From contig CAZPBY010000031.1 of assembly GCA_964584785.1 (NCBI GenBank), positions 16,290 through 80,289 on the forward strand: a stretch of DNA of 64,000 nt, read 5' to 3'. Source of the DNA: JAHFTY01 sp964584785. GTDB taxonomy: Bacteria > Acidobacteriota > Terriglobia > 20CM-2-55-15. The notes under the pieces were generated by a model, which was not told the origin of the DNA, did not search any database, and worked only from the letters and a program-made list of their open reading frames with translations. The translations under genes and the position numbers were made by a program. Positions 25,667 to 34,172 of the stretch are shown in pieces. The stretch's first letter is position 1. Each line of letters begins with the position of its first letter.

Positions 25667-26107
25667 CTACTTTGAGATTTGCGGACTATCCGCGTTCGCC
25701 TCTTTCCCTTGTTCGGCGCGGATAATGCCGGTCTTGTCGGTGAAGAAATATCGGTTCTGAGGAGATGGATTCGTCGGAGCCGCTACAATTCGATACGATC
25801 CTGCGTCTGCCGCGGGCCGCAACTTTATTTCGTAACCGGTGGCATCCGGAACCGGTTCTTGCTGCATGAAGTGTGACTCTATCAACTCTTCGTACGTCAA
25901 AGCGTAGCGGCGATGCCGCTTCATATATGCGGCTTGTGCCTGATTGGCTTCGTCGAGTATACGGATCACTGCGTTTTCATCCGCCGGCTTCGCTTGAACG
26001 ATCGGTGAAGATGGTGCAGGCTTGGATGCCGGCGATTCGCTGCAGCCCGATGTGAAGAGAATGATCAGGGTAATCGCCAGATATTTCACGCCGGTGATTA
26101 TAACCAT
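25667..26107 (-). CDS. lipoprotein with a type IV pilin-like periplasmic domain
   Basis: A 146-residue protein starting at the ATG at 26107. The N-terminus is a lipoprotein signal with lipobox FTSGC (Cys about 22), followed by a Pro/Ser linker. The domain EANQAQAAYMKRHRRYALTY and onward, through PDATGYEIKLRPAADAGSYR and PQNRYFFTDKTGIIRAEQG, resembles the soluble part of the pilins at 58.6-60.9 kb (ITTAQVTYLSSSGGRYGSL; GVVRYST). The pilin transmembrane helix is missing, so the domain appears moved onto a lipid anchor. It is divergent from the gene at 26147. Function unknown. Confidence 0.65.
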   Translation of the reverse strand: MVIITGVKYLAITLIILFTSGCSESPASKPAPSSPIVQAKPADENAVIRILDEANQAQAAYMKRHRRYALTYEELIESHFMQQEPVPDATGYEIKLRPAADAGSYRIVAAPTNPSPQNRYFFTDKTGIIRAEQGKEANADSPQISK

Positions 26108-26146
26108 TGCCAACCATCCGCGTAACCGCGGTTCCTAACCCGACGT

Positions 26147-28168
26147 ATGCTTAGACAGATGACAAACCACCGGTTCACTTTGATCTTCGCCGTCCTCGCC
26201 GTGACGGCCGTCTCAGCCGCGCAGACCCGGCCTCAGAGCACGCCGGCGTCCACGCAGTCCACCGATCCGAAAGGCGTCATTCAAGGCACCGTTTTCAAGG
26301 CCGGCGCCGGTCAGCCCCTGAAGCGGGCACGTATTTCGCTTCGGCGGCAGAATCAGGCTCCACCCCAGCAGGGGGTGCAGGCCGATCAAGCCGCTGCGCG
26401 GGCAGCGGCGATCAGCGATGCCGTGAGCAACATTGGCGGTCTGGCGGGAATCGGTCCTCAGATTGAACTTCAGCTCCAGTCCGTGATGGGCGCGGTCAAT
26501 ACGCAGGCGGTTACGGATGACAGCGGACGATTTACGTTCAACGGCGTCGATCCGGGCCAATATCGAGTTTCCGCCGATCGCGACGGGTATATCCGGCAAG
26601 AGTTTGGACAGCGTTCCTTCAGCGGGCCCGGCACGATCATCACCCTGAACCCGGGACAGCGGCTGACGAATATCGATTTTCAGATGGTTTCTGCCGGGTC
26701 GATTTCGGGAAGAGTGTTCAATGAAGACGGCGAACCGCTCGCCGGAGTTCAGGTCCAGGCGCAGACGTACACGTATCAGCAGGGACGGCGCGTTCTGAGT
26801 CCGACCGGGCAATCGTCGCCGACCAACGATCTTGGCGAGTACAGGATTTACTGGCTGTCGCCGGGTGAGTATTACATCAGCGCGACAGCGCGTCGCGGCA
26901 TCATCGCTGCGGTCAATCCCGTCGTCACACAGCAAGCAGCGGGACAGCGCGCCGGAGGTGGACGCGGTGCGCGAGGCGCCGCCCAGCCGGGCGGACCCGG
27001 TCCGGGCGGCGGCGGCGCGCCGATGCAAATGCCCACTCCTCAAAACGAAGAAACGTACGCCCCCAGCTACTTTCCAGGAACCATTACTCCCGAGACCGCA
27101 ACTCCCGTGCGGCTGACGCCTGCCGCCGAAATCCGCGGTATCGACTTCGGGTTGCGGCCGACACAAACGGTGTCGGTACGCGGCCAGGTCATCGTTCCAC
27201 TGGTCTCCGCTCAAAACGCGACAAACCCGCCCGCGCCTCCAACAGGTCGAGGTGGTGCGGCCGGCCGCGGCGGACCATTCGGCGGCCGTGGGGGTGGTCC
27301 ACAGATCAACGTCGTGCTGACACGAGTCGGTAACGGAGGACGCAGTTTCGGGATGGGTGGCATGAACCGGACGAACGTCCGTCAGGATGGGACATTCGAA
27401 ATCACGAATGTCGTTCCCGGTTCGTACAATCTGGCGGCGGTCGCGCGTCAGGAAGGGCAGCAGTCTTCCGGCCGATTGAGAATCGAGGTCGGCGGGGCGG
27501 GACTCGATAACATCACCGTGCCGCTTCGCGCGGGCATTGCGATTCCCGGAAAAATCTTCGTCGATGGAACGCCTCCCTCAACTTTCAAGATGAGCCAGCT
27601 GCGCGTCAATCTCCAGCAAGCCGAAGACTTCGGCATCGGAATCGGCGGTGGTGGTGGCGGTAACGGCCAGGTCGCCGACGACGGCACCTTCACCCTTCAG
27701 AATATTTCACCGATGGATTATCGCGTCCGCGTCGGTGGATTACCGCAAGGCGCGTATGTCATGGCCGGCCGAATCGGCGGCGATGACGCCGTGAACCGGC
27801 CATTCACCATTAACGGGGATCAACAAATGATGCTGCAGCTGCAGATCGGGTTCGCAGCCGGTCGCGTGCAGGGCACAGTCGTCGATGAGAAAGGGAATCC
27901 TTACCAGGGCGTCCTCGCAACGCTCATTCCCGACGAAGCCCGCCGATTGAGACCCGACGTGTATTTCTCATCGCCAACCGATCAGTACGGGAAGTTCAAC
28001 TTTCCGAACGTTCCTCCCGGAACGTACAAGCTGTTCGCATGGGAAGACATTCCGAGCGGCGCGTATCAGGATCCCGACTACATCCGCGGGTATGAGGACC
28101 GGGGCCGAGTCGTCAAGGTTGACGCTGGAGGATCGGTGGACATTCAGGTTCCCGTCATTCGTCCTTAG
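26147..28168 (+). CDS. secreted carboxypeptidase-regulatory-domain protein
   Basis: A 673-residue protein with a signal peptide (LIFAVLAVTAVSAAQ); an ATG at 26159 is an alternative start. It contains repeated transthyretin/CarboxypepD_reg-like beta sandwiches: GVIQGTVFKAGAGQPLKRA (about residue 43), GSISGRVFNEDGEPLAGVQV (about 184) and GRVQGTVVDEKGNPYQGVLA (about 570), each ending in an F-x-F-x-V-PPGTY-like strand. Long Gly/Ala/Pro-rich linkers (about 262-295 and 360-385) separate them. It is probably cell-surface or periplasmic and may bind other proteins or glycans. No peptidase motif is present. Confidence 0.8.
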   Translation: MLRQMTNHRFTLIFAVLAVTAVSAAQTRPQSTPASTQSTDPKGVIQGTVFKAGAGQPLKRARISLRRQNQAPPQQGVQADQAAARAAAISDAVSNIGGLAGIGPQIELQLQSVMGAVNTQAVTDDSGRFTFNGVDPGQYRVSADRDGYIRQEFGQRSFSGPGTIITLNPGQRLTNIDFQMVSAGSISGRVFNEDGEPLAGVQVQAQTYTYQQGRRVLSPTGQSSPTNDLGEYRIYWLSPGEYYISATARRGIIAAVNPVVTQQAAGQRAGGGRGARGAAQPGGPGPGGGGAPMQMPTPQNEETYAPSYFPGTITPETATPVRLTPAAEIRGIDFGLRPTQTVSVRGQVIVPLVSAQNATNPPAPPTGRGGAAGRGGPFGGRGGGPQINVVLTRVGNGGRSFGMGGMNRTNVRQDGTFEITNVVPGSYNLAAVARQEGQQSSGRLRIEVGGAGLDNITVPLRAGIAIPGKIFVDGTPPSTFKMSQLRVNLQQAEDFGIGIGGGGGGNGQVADDGTFTLQNISPMDYRVRVGGLPQGAYVMAGRIGGDDAVNRPFTINGDQQMMLQLQIGFAAGRVQGTVVDEKGNPYQGVLATLIPDEARRLRPDVYFSSPTDQYGKFNFPNVPPGTYKLFAWEDIPSGAYQDPDYIRGYEDRGRVVKVDAGGSVDIQVPVIRP

Positions 28169-28187
28169 AGGCCGGATAGCGGATTGT

Positions 28188-28317
28188 GAAAATGGACGAG
28201 TCCTGCATTGGCAATCCGAAAACCACAAATCTCAGATTGAACCGCACCGGTCAAGACGCCACGGTCCAACTTGAGATTTGTACTTTCGGATTGGCATTGC
28301 AGGACTCGTCCATTTTC
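28188..28317. repeat. long imperfect palindrome with 55-bp arms
   Basis: Arms at 28188-28243 and 28263-28317 pair almost throughout, with the outer 20 bp perfect and a few mismatches plus one indel further in, around a 19-nt loop. It fills most of the gap between the genes ending at 28168 and starting at 28415. It could act as a terminator-like hairpin but is far longer than needed, and it resembles a MITE or large REP element. Its sequence is unrelated to the palindromes at 3836 and 30951. Confidence 0.65.
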
Positions 28318-28414
28318 TAAATTCCCTTTTTCTGTGAAATGTCTTTTCTCCTTTCCACTATGATATTTTCCCACCGACCCCAAACGGTCAATACGACAAC
28401 AGGAGCCAACCTTT

Positions 28415-30949
28415 ATGATGCGCGGCGTACTCACCGCCTTCGTCATTTGTGTGATTGTTCTCACGTTCTCAACCTTTGGCCAGCAGCCCGGAGCACCCGG
28501 GCAGGAACAACCCAACGCGCAGCGTGGCGGCCGTGGTGGACAACAGGCAACCGGCGAGCCGCGTCCGTACGGGCAGGTCATTACGAGTGACGCCAAGTCC
28601 AAGGCGGGTCTCTTTACCGTGCATCGCATCAAAGAGCGGCTGTATTACGAGATACCGGCGAAGGAGCTCGACAAGGAATTCCTCTGGGTCACTCAGATCG
28701 CGAAAACCACGCTCGGCGTGGGATATGGTGGTCAGGCGCTTGGTAATCGCGTGGTGAAATGGACGCGGTTGAACAACAAGGTTCTGCTGCGTGGAATTTC
28801 CTACGACATCGTGGCGACTGCCGGCGATCCGATCGCCCGTGCCGTCGATGCCTCCAACACCGACAGCATCATCATGGCGTTCGACATCGAAGCCATCGCG
28901 CCAAGCGGCGCACTGGTGATCGATGTCACTCGCTTGTTCACCACCGACGTTCCGGAGTTCAGCGCGCGCACGCGATTGGGCGCGCGCGGCATGGACGGTA
29001 CGCGCTCGTTCATCGAAAAAGCCAGCACGTTCCCTGAAAACATCGAAGTGGACTCCACCCAAACCTACACCGGTAACACCGACACCGCCGGCGGTCGAGG
29101 CGGTGGACCGCCGGATGAAGGCGGGCGCGGCCAGGGCGGAATGCGAGGCGGTACCGCGACGGTCGTACTCCACTACAGCATGGTCAAGCTCCCGGAAAAA
29201 CCGATGATGCCCCGGCTTTTCGACGATCGCGTCGGCTACTTCTCGGTCCGCATGCTCGATTACAGCCAGGACGAACACCGCTCCCCGGAGCGACGGTTCA
29301 TCACGCGATGGCGTCTGGAAAAGAAAGATCCGAATGCGGCTGTCTCGGAACCCGTAAAACCCATCGTGTACTGGATTGATTCCGCGACCCCGCTGAAATG
29401 GCGTGAGGCCGTGAAGAGAGGGATCGAGTCGTGGCAACCTGCGTTCGAAGAAGCGGGTTTCAAGAATGCCATCATCGCGAAACAAGCACCGACTCCGGAA
29501 GAGGATCCCGAATGGAGTCCGGAAGACGCGCGCTATTCGGTCATTCGATGGCTTCCCTCGACCACGGAGAACGCTTCCGGCCCCAACATTCACGACCCGC
29601 GTACCGGCGAGATTCTCGACTCGGATATCCAGATGCATCACAACGTGATGAATCTCGTGCGCGATTGGTACTTCATTCAAGTCGGCCCTCTCGATCCGCG
29701 CGCGAAGACGCTGCCGGTGCCCGACGAATTGATGTCGGACCTTCTGACCTACGTTATCGCGCACGAAGTCGGCCACACTCTTGGATTCCAACACAACATG
29801 AAGTCGAGCTCGACCTATCCCGCGGAGAAGTTGCGCGACAAAGACTGGATCATGAAGATGGGGCACACGCCGTCGATCATGGACTACTCCCGATTCAATT
29901 ATGTGGCTCAACCCGAGGACGGAATCCCAGCCAAGAACCTCATTCCGGGTATCGGTCCTTACGACAAGTGGGCAACCATGTGGGGCTACAAACCTATCCC
30001 GACAGCAAAGACGTCCGACGAAGAAAAGCCCGTTCTGAACTCGTGGGTCCGCGCTCAGGACACGACACCATGGCTGCGATTTTCGACTGAAGGCTCTGCC
30101 GGCGCCGATCCGGGAGAAGAGACCGAGGCCGTCGGTGATGCCAATGCCGTGTGGTCGACGAATCTTGGATTGAAGAATCTCAATCGAGTTGGCGAGATGC
30201 TGCTCTCCGCAACCTCGACGAAGGAAGGCGAACCCTACAAAGACCTTGAGGAACTTCACGGACGATTGATGGGGCAGTGGGCCACCGAAATGAATCACGT
30301 GGCCAATATCGTCGGCGGGTTCGATTCGCAAACGAAACACATCGGTCAGGAAGGCGTGGTGTTCAACATCATTCCCAAGGCGCGCCAGATGGAGGCGGTG
30401 AAATTCCTGACCGAGAACGCGTTTAAGGCGCCCAAGTTCGCGCTGGATACCGAAGTTCTACGGCGGATCGAGCCTGTGGGAGCGCTGAATCGCGTGCGGA
30501 CCAATCAGCAGCGGATACTGAACACGCTGCTTCAGCCGGCGCGCCTGCAGCGCATGATCGAACAGGAAGCGCTGGATGGTCCCGCGGCCTATCGTCCGGT
30601 CGATTTTCTTGCGGACTTACGGAAGGGCCTTTGGAGCGAACTCGACGCGGCGCAAGTGAACATCGATCCCTATCGCAGGAATCTGCAGCGCGCGTACCTG
30701 GATCTTTTGAACGATCGATTGAATGGTACAAATCCGGTAAACGATGATCAGCGCGCTTACTATCGTGGTGAACTGCGTTCACTGAGTACGGCCCTTACAG
30801 CGGCCATTCCGAAAGCCGCGAATCGTCAGACTCGCCTGCATCTGGAAGATGCAAAGGATGACATCGCGAAGATCCTGGATCCGAAGTTCGTTCGGCCGGC
30901 CCCGGCGACGGGTCAGCGAGGTCAGCGCGGCGGTGGGTTACATCAGTGA
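28415..30949 (+). CDS. zinc-dependent metalloprotease (DUF5117/DUF4953-like)
   Basis: An 844-residue protein starting after an ACAGGAG site, with a signal peptide ending STFGQ. The catalytic motif HEVGHTLGFQHN (about residues 450-461) is a metzincin-type HExxHxxGxxH. The upstream region (about 60-330) includes ITRWRLEKKDP and PVKPIVYWIDSATPLKWREA, followed by AVKRGIESWQPAFEEAGF, typical of the DUF5117-DUF4953 proteases of Bacteroidota and Acidobacteriota. A Gly-rich insertion lies at about 225-245. It probably degrades extracellular peptides. It stands alone between two palindromic elements. Confidence 0.88.
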   Translation: MMRGVLTAFVICVIVLTFSTFGQQPGAPGQEQPNAQRGGRGGQQATGEPRPYGQVITSDAKSKAGLFTVHRIKERLYYEIPAKELDKEFLWVTQIAKTTLGVGYGGQALGNRVVKWTRLNNKVLLRGISYDIVATAGDPIARAVDASNTDSIIMAFDIEAIAPSGALVIDVTRLFTTDVPEFSARTRLGARGMDGTRSFIEKASTFPENIEVDSTQTYTGNTDTAGGRGGGPPDEGGRGQGGMRGGTATVVLHYSMVKLPEKPMMPRLFDDRVGYFSVRMLDYSQDEHRSPERRFITRWRLEKKDPNAAVSEPVKPIVYWIDSATPLKWREAVKRGIESWQPAFEEAGFKNAIIAKQAPTPEEDPEWSPEDARYSVIRWLPSTTENASGPNIHDPRTGEILDSDIQMHHNVMNLVRDWYFIQVGPLDPRAKTLPVPDELMSDLLTYVIAHEVGHTLGFQHNMKSSSTYPAEKLRDKDWIMKMGHTPSIMDYSRFNYVAQPEDGIPAKNLIPGIGPYDKWATMWGYKPIPTAKTSDEEKPVLNSWVRAQDTTPWLRFSTEGSAGADPGEETEAVGDANAVWSTNLGLKNLNRVGEMLLSATSTKEGEPYKDLEELHGRLMGQWATEMNHVANIVGGFDSQTKHIGQEGVVFNIIPKARQMEAVKFLTENAFKAPKFALDTEVLRRIEPVGALNRVRTNQQRILNTLLQPARLQRMIEQEALDGPAAYRPVDFLADLRKGLWSELDAAQVNIDPYRRNLQRAYLDLLNDRLNGTNPVNDDQRAYYRGELRSLSTALTAAIPKAANRQTRLHLEDAKDDIAKILDPKFVRPAPATGQRGQRGGGLHQ

Positions 30950-30950
30950 C

Positions 30951-31044
30951 GTCACGAAGCCCGTCGCTGCGCTCTGGGTTCTGACCATTTCGAGCTCGAG
31001 CCGCAGTGTTTCAGAACCTGGAGCGCAGCGACGGGCTCCGTGAC
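30951..31044. repeat. imperfect palindrome filling a convergent intergenic gap
   Basis: Arms 30951-30984 and 31011-31044 pair over 34 bp with about three mismatches around a 26-nt loop that includes CGAGCTCG. The element occupies nearly all of the 99 bp between the metalloprotease stop and the converging ankyrin gene stop, so it may terminate both transcripts. The core word GGAGCGCAGCGACGGG recurs in altered form at about 18020 and 62900. Confidence 0.65.
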
Positions 31045-31048
31045 GCTA

Positions 31049-32764
31049 TCAACAGGAAATGCACTTGTGACTGTTGGCCGATCCCAATAGTTCCAGGAGC
31101 GCAATGGTGTCGCGGTAGGGTTGAATGCGTTGACGCGGACCATTGGCCATATCCGCGACGGTCGTTCCGTTCTTCGACACCGCGTCGACCTTCGCCCCCT
31201 TCGACACCAGATACAAAATCATTTCGTTGTCGCCGCGCGACGCGGCATCGTGCAGTGCGGTAAAGCCGCCGGCCGCCCGCGCCGTATTCATGGTGTCGTC
31301 GCGCGCGCTGCCCGGTGCCGTGTCCGCACCATTGACATCCACGTGGAGTTCCTCGACGAGAAATCGAACGCTTGCCATCCGGCCTGCGGGCGCAGTCAGT
31401 TCGTTGTTGCCGTGGAAGCCTGCTCCCGCCGCGACGAGTAAAGCGCTGACGCCGTCCACGTTGGAAATGAATGGGTCTGCACCGCGCGACAGCAATAGTT
31501 TCAAACAATCGATGTCGCCGACGCTGGCGCATCGCCAAAACGCCGTGGTTCCGCCGTCATTCGTGGCTTCTTTGTTTTGCGTGTACCAGAGCTCTTTCGT
31601 CAACCGTGCGTTCGGATCGCCGCCGCGATCCAACATCATCTTCACCACATCGAGATAATGGATCTTCTCGTACTTCGTGGTTGGTTGAGGGCTGTCGGAT
31701 TTGGGTGCCCATTGCGTGTTGACGACGCCATATAACGGCGTCGCTCCATCCATGCTGGCAATCGAGAGATCGGCGCCACGTTCCACGAGGTAGGCGGCAG
31801 TATCGAAACTGCCGTTGATGCTGGCCAGCAGAAGAGCCGTGCTGTGGTCGCCGCTGACTTCATTCAGCCTGGCGCCTCCCTCGACCAGTGCCTGCACCGC
31901 CTGGATATTGCCCTGGCGAGCCGCGTACATTAATGGAGTCAGTTCACCCCTGGGATTTCCTCCGGACCGCGGCTCGTTATTCTGACCCTGCTGCTGTCCC
32001 TGATTCTGTTGTCCGCGTTGACCGCGTTGGCCTTGCTGCGGCTGTTGCGCCTGCTGTTGTTGACTCTGTTGGCCGCGTTGTCCCTGTTGAGCCTGCTGTC
32101 CCTGCTGCCCTTGCTGAGCTTGTTGTCCCTGTTGTTGTTGCTGCTGTGGCCGTGGAAATTGAGGCCGTTCCGCCGGCTTCATGGGTTTGCTTTTCCTGTT
32201 GACGTCGGCGCCGCTCTGAATCAGAGCTTTGATGGCATCCGGTTGGTTGAACGCGGCGGCGAAGGATAGCGCCGTCTGTCCGCGTTCGGTTTCAATGGCA
32301 TTCACATCGGCGCCGGCCTTCACCAGAAGATTGACGGCATCCGCACTGCCCGCGCTGGCAGCCATCATGAGCGGAGTGATTCCATCGGCAGCCGTTGTCC
32401 TGGCGCTGGCGCCGGCCTTAAGCAGTACGTCCACAACGGGTGCTGTGCCGCTCTTTGCGGCCATGAACAAAGGAGTGTAGGCGCCGAGCCGTGTCGTGGC
32501 GCGGACGTTGGCGCCGGCGTTCAGAAGCAATTCGGCCATCGGTTTGTCGCCATTCAACGCGGCCCAGTGAAGGGCCGTCATACCGTCGCCTTGAGCCGAT
32601 CCCACGTCCGCGGCCTGCCTGATCAACGCGCGCACCGTTTCGATGTCATGCCGCATTGCCGCGTCGGCAACCCGTGTGTCGCCTGCGCCGGCGAGAATCG
32701 CTGAGGCTGCGATGGCTGTTGAAAGAATGGCGCATCCTACTGCCGCAATGGTTTTACTTCGCAT
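31049..32764 (-). CDS. exported ankyrin-repeat protein with Gln-rich linker
   Basis: A 571-residue protein with a signal peptide (GCAILSTAIAASAILAGAG). About ten ankyrin repeats are recognisable, such as DGMTALHWAALNGDKPMAEL, LGAYTPLFMAAKSG, DGITPLMMAASAGSADAVNL and GGFTALHDAASRGDNEM. They are split by a linker of about 60 residues (near 200-262) made almost only of Gln, Gly, Arg and Ala. Ankyrin stacks bind other proteins. It is the third gene of a unit with the DUF1552 and DUF1592 genes (16-nt gap), so it may bind or scaffold those proteins in the periplasm. Confidence 0.85.
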   Translation of the reverse strand: MRSKTIAAVGCAILSTAIAASAILAGAGDTRVADAAMRHDIETVRALIRQAADVGSAQGDGMTALHWAALNGDKPMAELLLNAGANVRATTRLGAYTPLFMAAKSGTAPVVDVLLKAGASARTTAADGITPLMMAASAGSADAVNLLVKAGADVNAIETERGQTALSFAAAFNQPDAIKALIQSGADVNRKSKPMKPAERPQFPRPQQQQQQGQQAQQGQQGQQAQQGQRGQQSQQQQAQQPQQGQRGQRGQQNQGQQQGQNNEPRSGGNPRGELTPLMYAARQGNIQAVQALVEGGARLNEVSGDHSTALLLASINGSFDTAAYLVERGADLSIASMDGATPLYGVVNTQWAPKSDSPQPTTKYEKIHYLDVVKMMLDRGGDPNARLTKELWYTQNKEATNDGGTTAFWRCASVGDIDCLKLLLSRGADPFISNVDGVSALLVAAGAGFHGNNELTAPAGRMASVRFLVEELHVDVNGADTAPGSARDDTMNTARAAGGFTALHDAASRGDNEMILYLVSKGAKVDAVSKNGTTVADMANGPRQRIQPYRDTIALLELLGSANSHKCISC

Positions 32765-32780
32765 AAAAACCCTCCGATGC

Positions 32781-34160
32781 CTACAGTTCGAGTTCTCCGG
32801 TGCTGTCTCCGAAGCTCTCGACGTCCTCGAGTCCGATACGATGCAACAGCGTCAGGAACATGTTCGCGGATGGCGTGCCATCCGCGGCCTTGTAATGGAG
32901 ACCGCCTTTCAGCTTGCCTCCAGCGTGGCCGAGGAGGATCAATGGCACACGCTTGTGATTGTGCAGGTTCGAATTCCCCATGGGCGACCCATACAGAATC
33001 AAACTTTGATCCAGCAGCGTTCCATCTGCCTCGCGCGTCTTTTTCAGCTTGTCGACAAAATAAGCGACGGTGCTGATGTGGAACTTGTTGATCGCGGCGA
33101 ATTGCGTGATGCGCTGCTCGTTCTCGCCGTGATGCGACGCATTGTGGAATCCGGTCGTGACGCCGCTTGGCGGAAACACGCGTCCGTTCACGTCGCGGCT
33201 CATCTTGAATGAAGAAATACGCGTGACGTTTCCGACAAACGCCAGAATTTGAAGATCGAACATCAACTTGACGTGTTCTTCCCAGTTCTCCGGCACGCCG
33301 ATCGGAGCAGTCGGCACCTCGCGCGCTTCTCCGCTCATGTTCTGCTGTTCGATTCTGGTGATGCGTCGCTCGATCTCGCGGACGTTTTCGAGGTACTCGT
33401 CGAGTTTCGTGCGATCGGCCGGACCCAGATTGGTTTTGAGAGCCGTGACGCGATGTGTGACCCAGTCCAGAATGCTGCGGTTCGTTTGCCGGTTATGAGC
33501 GCGCTCCTGATCCGATCCTCCGACACCGAACAATTGATCGAACACCATCCGCGGATCGCGGATCATGGGCAGAGGCTTCGTGGGAGTAATCCAGCTCATC
33601 GTGTCGGTGTACACGCAGGAGTAACCGTACATGCAGCCGCCGGACTGGTCGACGCTTTCGATCGACAGCTGGATCGAGGGCAGCGGCGTGTCCTGCCCGA
33701 AACGTGCGGCATAGATCTGATCGAAGGATATGCCCGCTCGCACGTCGGAGCTCTGCGTGTGCTTCGGATGGCTCTGCGTCAGAAACACAGCGCTGGAACG
33801 GAAATGATCACCGCCGAGCTCATGAGTTTCCCACGCTTCTGCTCCGTGCATGTCGGTGTTGCTCACGATCGTCAGGTCGTCTTTCCACGCAGCCAGCGGC
33901 AGCAGGCTGCTTGCAGTGAGGTCGAAGTTGCGTCCCGCCTCTGCGGGCGACCACAGGTTTTTCTGCTCGCCATATCGAGTGCAACCTGCCGCGCCGTGCA
34001 CCATCTCGAGACAAACCAGGCGCAATCTCGAATTGCCCGCTGCGGTTTTGCGTGCCGGTGTCATAGCCGGCAGCATCGATTCCAACAAAGGCAGCGATAT
34101 GGCCGCTCCCATGCCGCGAAGGATCGTACGGCGGGGAATGTGTTTCTTCGTTATGAACAT
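32781..34160 (-). CDS. DUF1552 family protein with Tat signal
   Basis: A 459-residue protein. The N-terminus PRRTILRGMGAAISLPLL is a twin-arginine export signal, implying folding or cofactor loading before export. The remainder matches the DUF1552 family: RLRLVCLEMVHGAAG near the start, and RISSFKMSRDVNGR and YGSPMGNSNLHNHKRVPLIL near the end. The family is abundant in Planctomycetes, Acidobacteria and myxobacteria, almost always next to a DUF1592/DUF1587 gene, as here (12-nt gap). Its biochemical activity is not established. Confidence 0.88.
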   Translation of the reverse strand: MFITKKHIPRRTILRGMGAAISLPLLESMLPAMTPARKTAAGNSRLRLVCLEMVHGAAGCTRYGEQKNLWSPAEAGRNFDLTASSLLPLAAWKDDLTIVSNTDMHGAEAWETHELGGDHFRSSAVFLTQSHPKHTQSSDVRAGISFDQIYAARFGQDTPLPSIQLSIESVDQSGGCMYGYSCVYTDTMSWITPTKPLPMIRDPRMVFDQLFGVGGSDQERAHNRQTNRSILDWVTHRVTALKTNLGPADRTKLDEYLENVREIERRITRIEQQNMSGEAREVPTAPIGVPENWEEHVKLMFDLQILAFVGNVTRISSFKMSRDVNGRVFPPSGVTTGFHNASHHGENEQRITQFAAINKFHISTVAYFVDKLKKTREADGTLLDQSLILYGSPMGNSNLHNHKRVPLILLGHAGGKLKGGLHYKAADGTPSANMFLTLLHRIGLEDVESFGDSTGELEL

Positions 34161-34172
34161 CTGTCCCTCCAG

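Noticed and set aside
28469..30340. Long minus-strand open frame (623 codons) opposite the metalloprotease
   Set aside because: Arg/His/Gly-rich translation without domains, wholly antisense to a gene with a clear HExxH motif; a by-product of codon bias.
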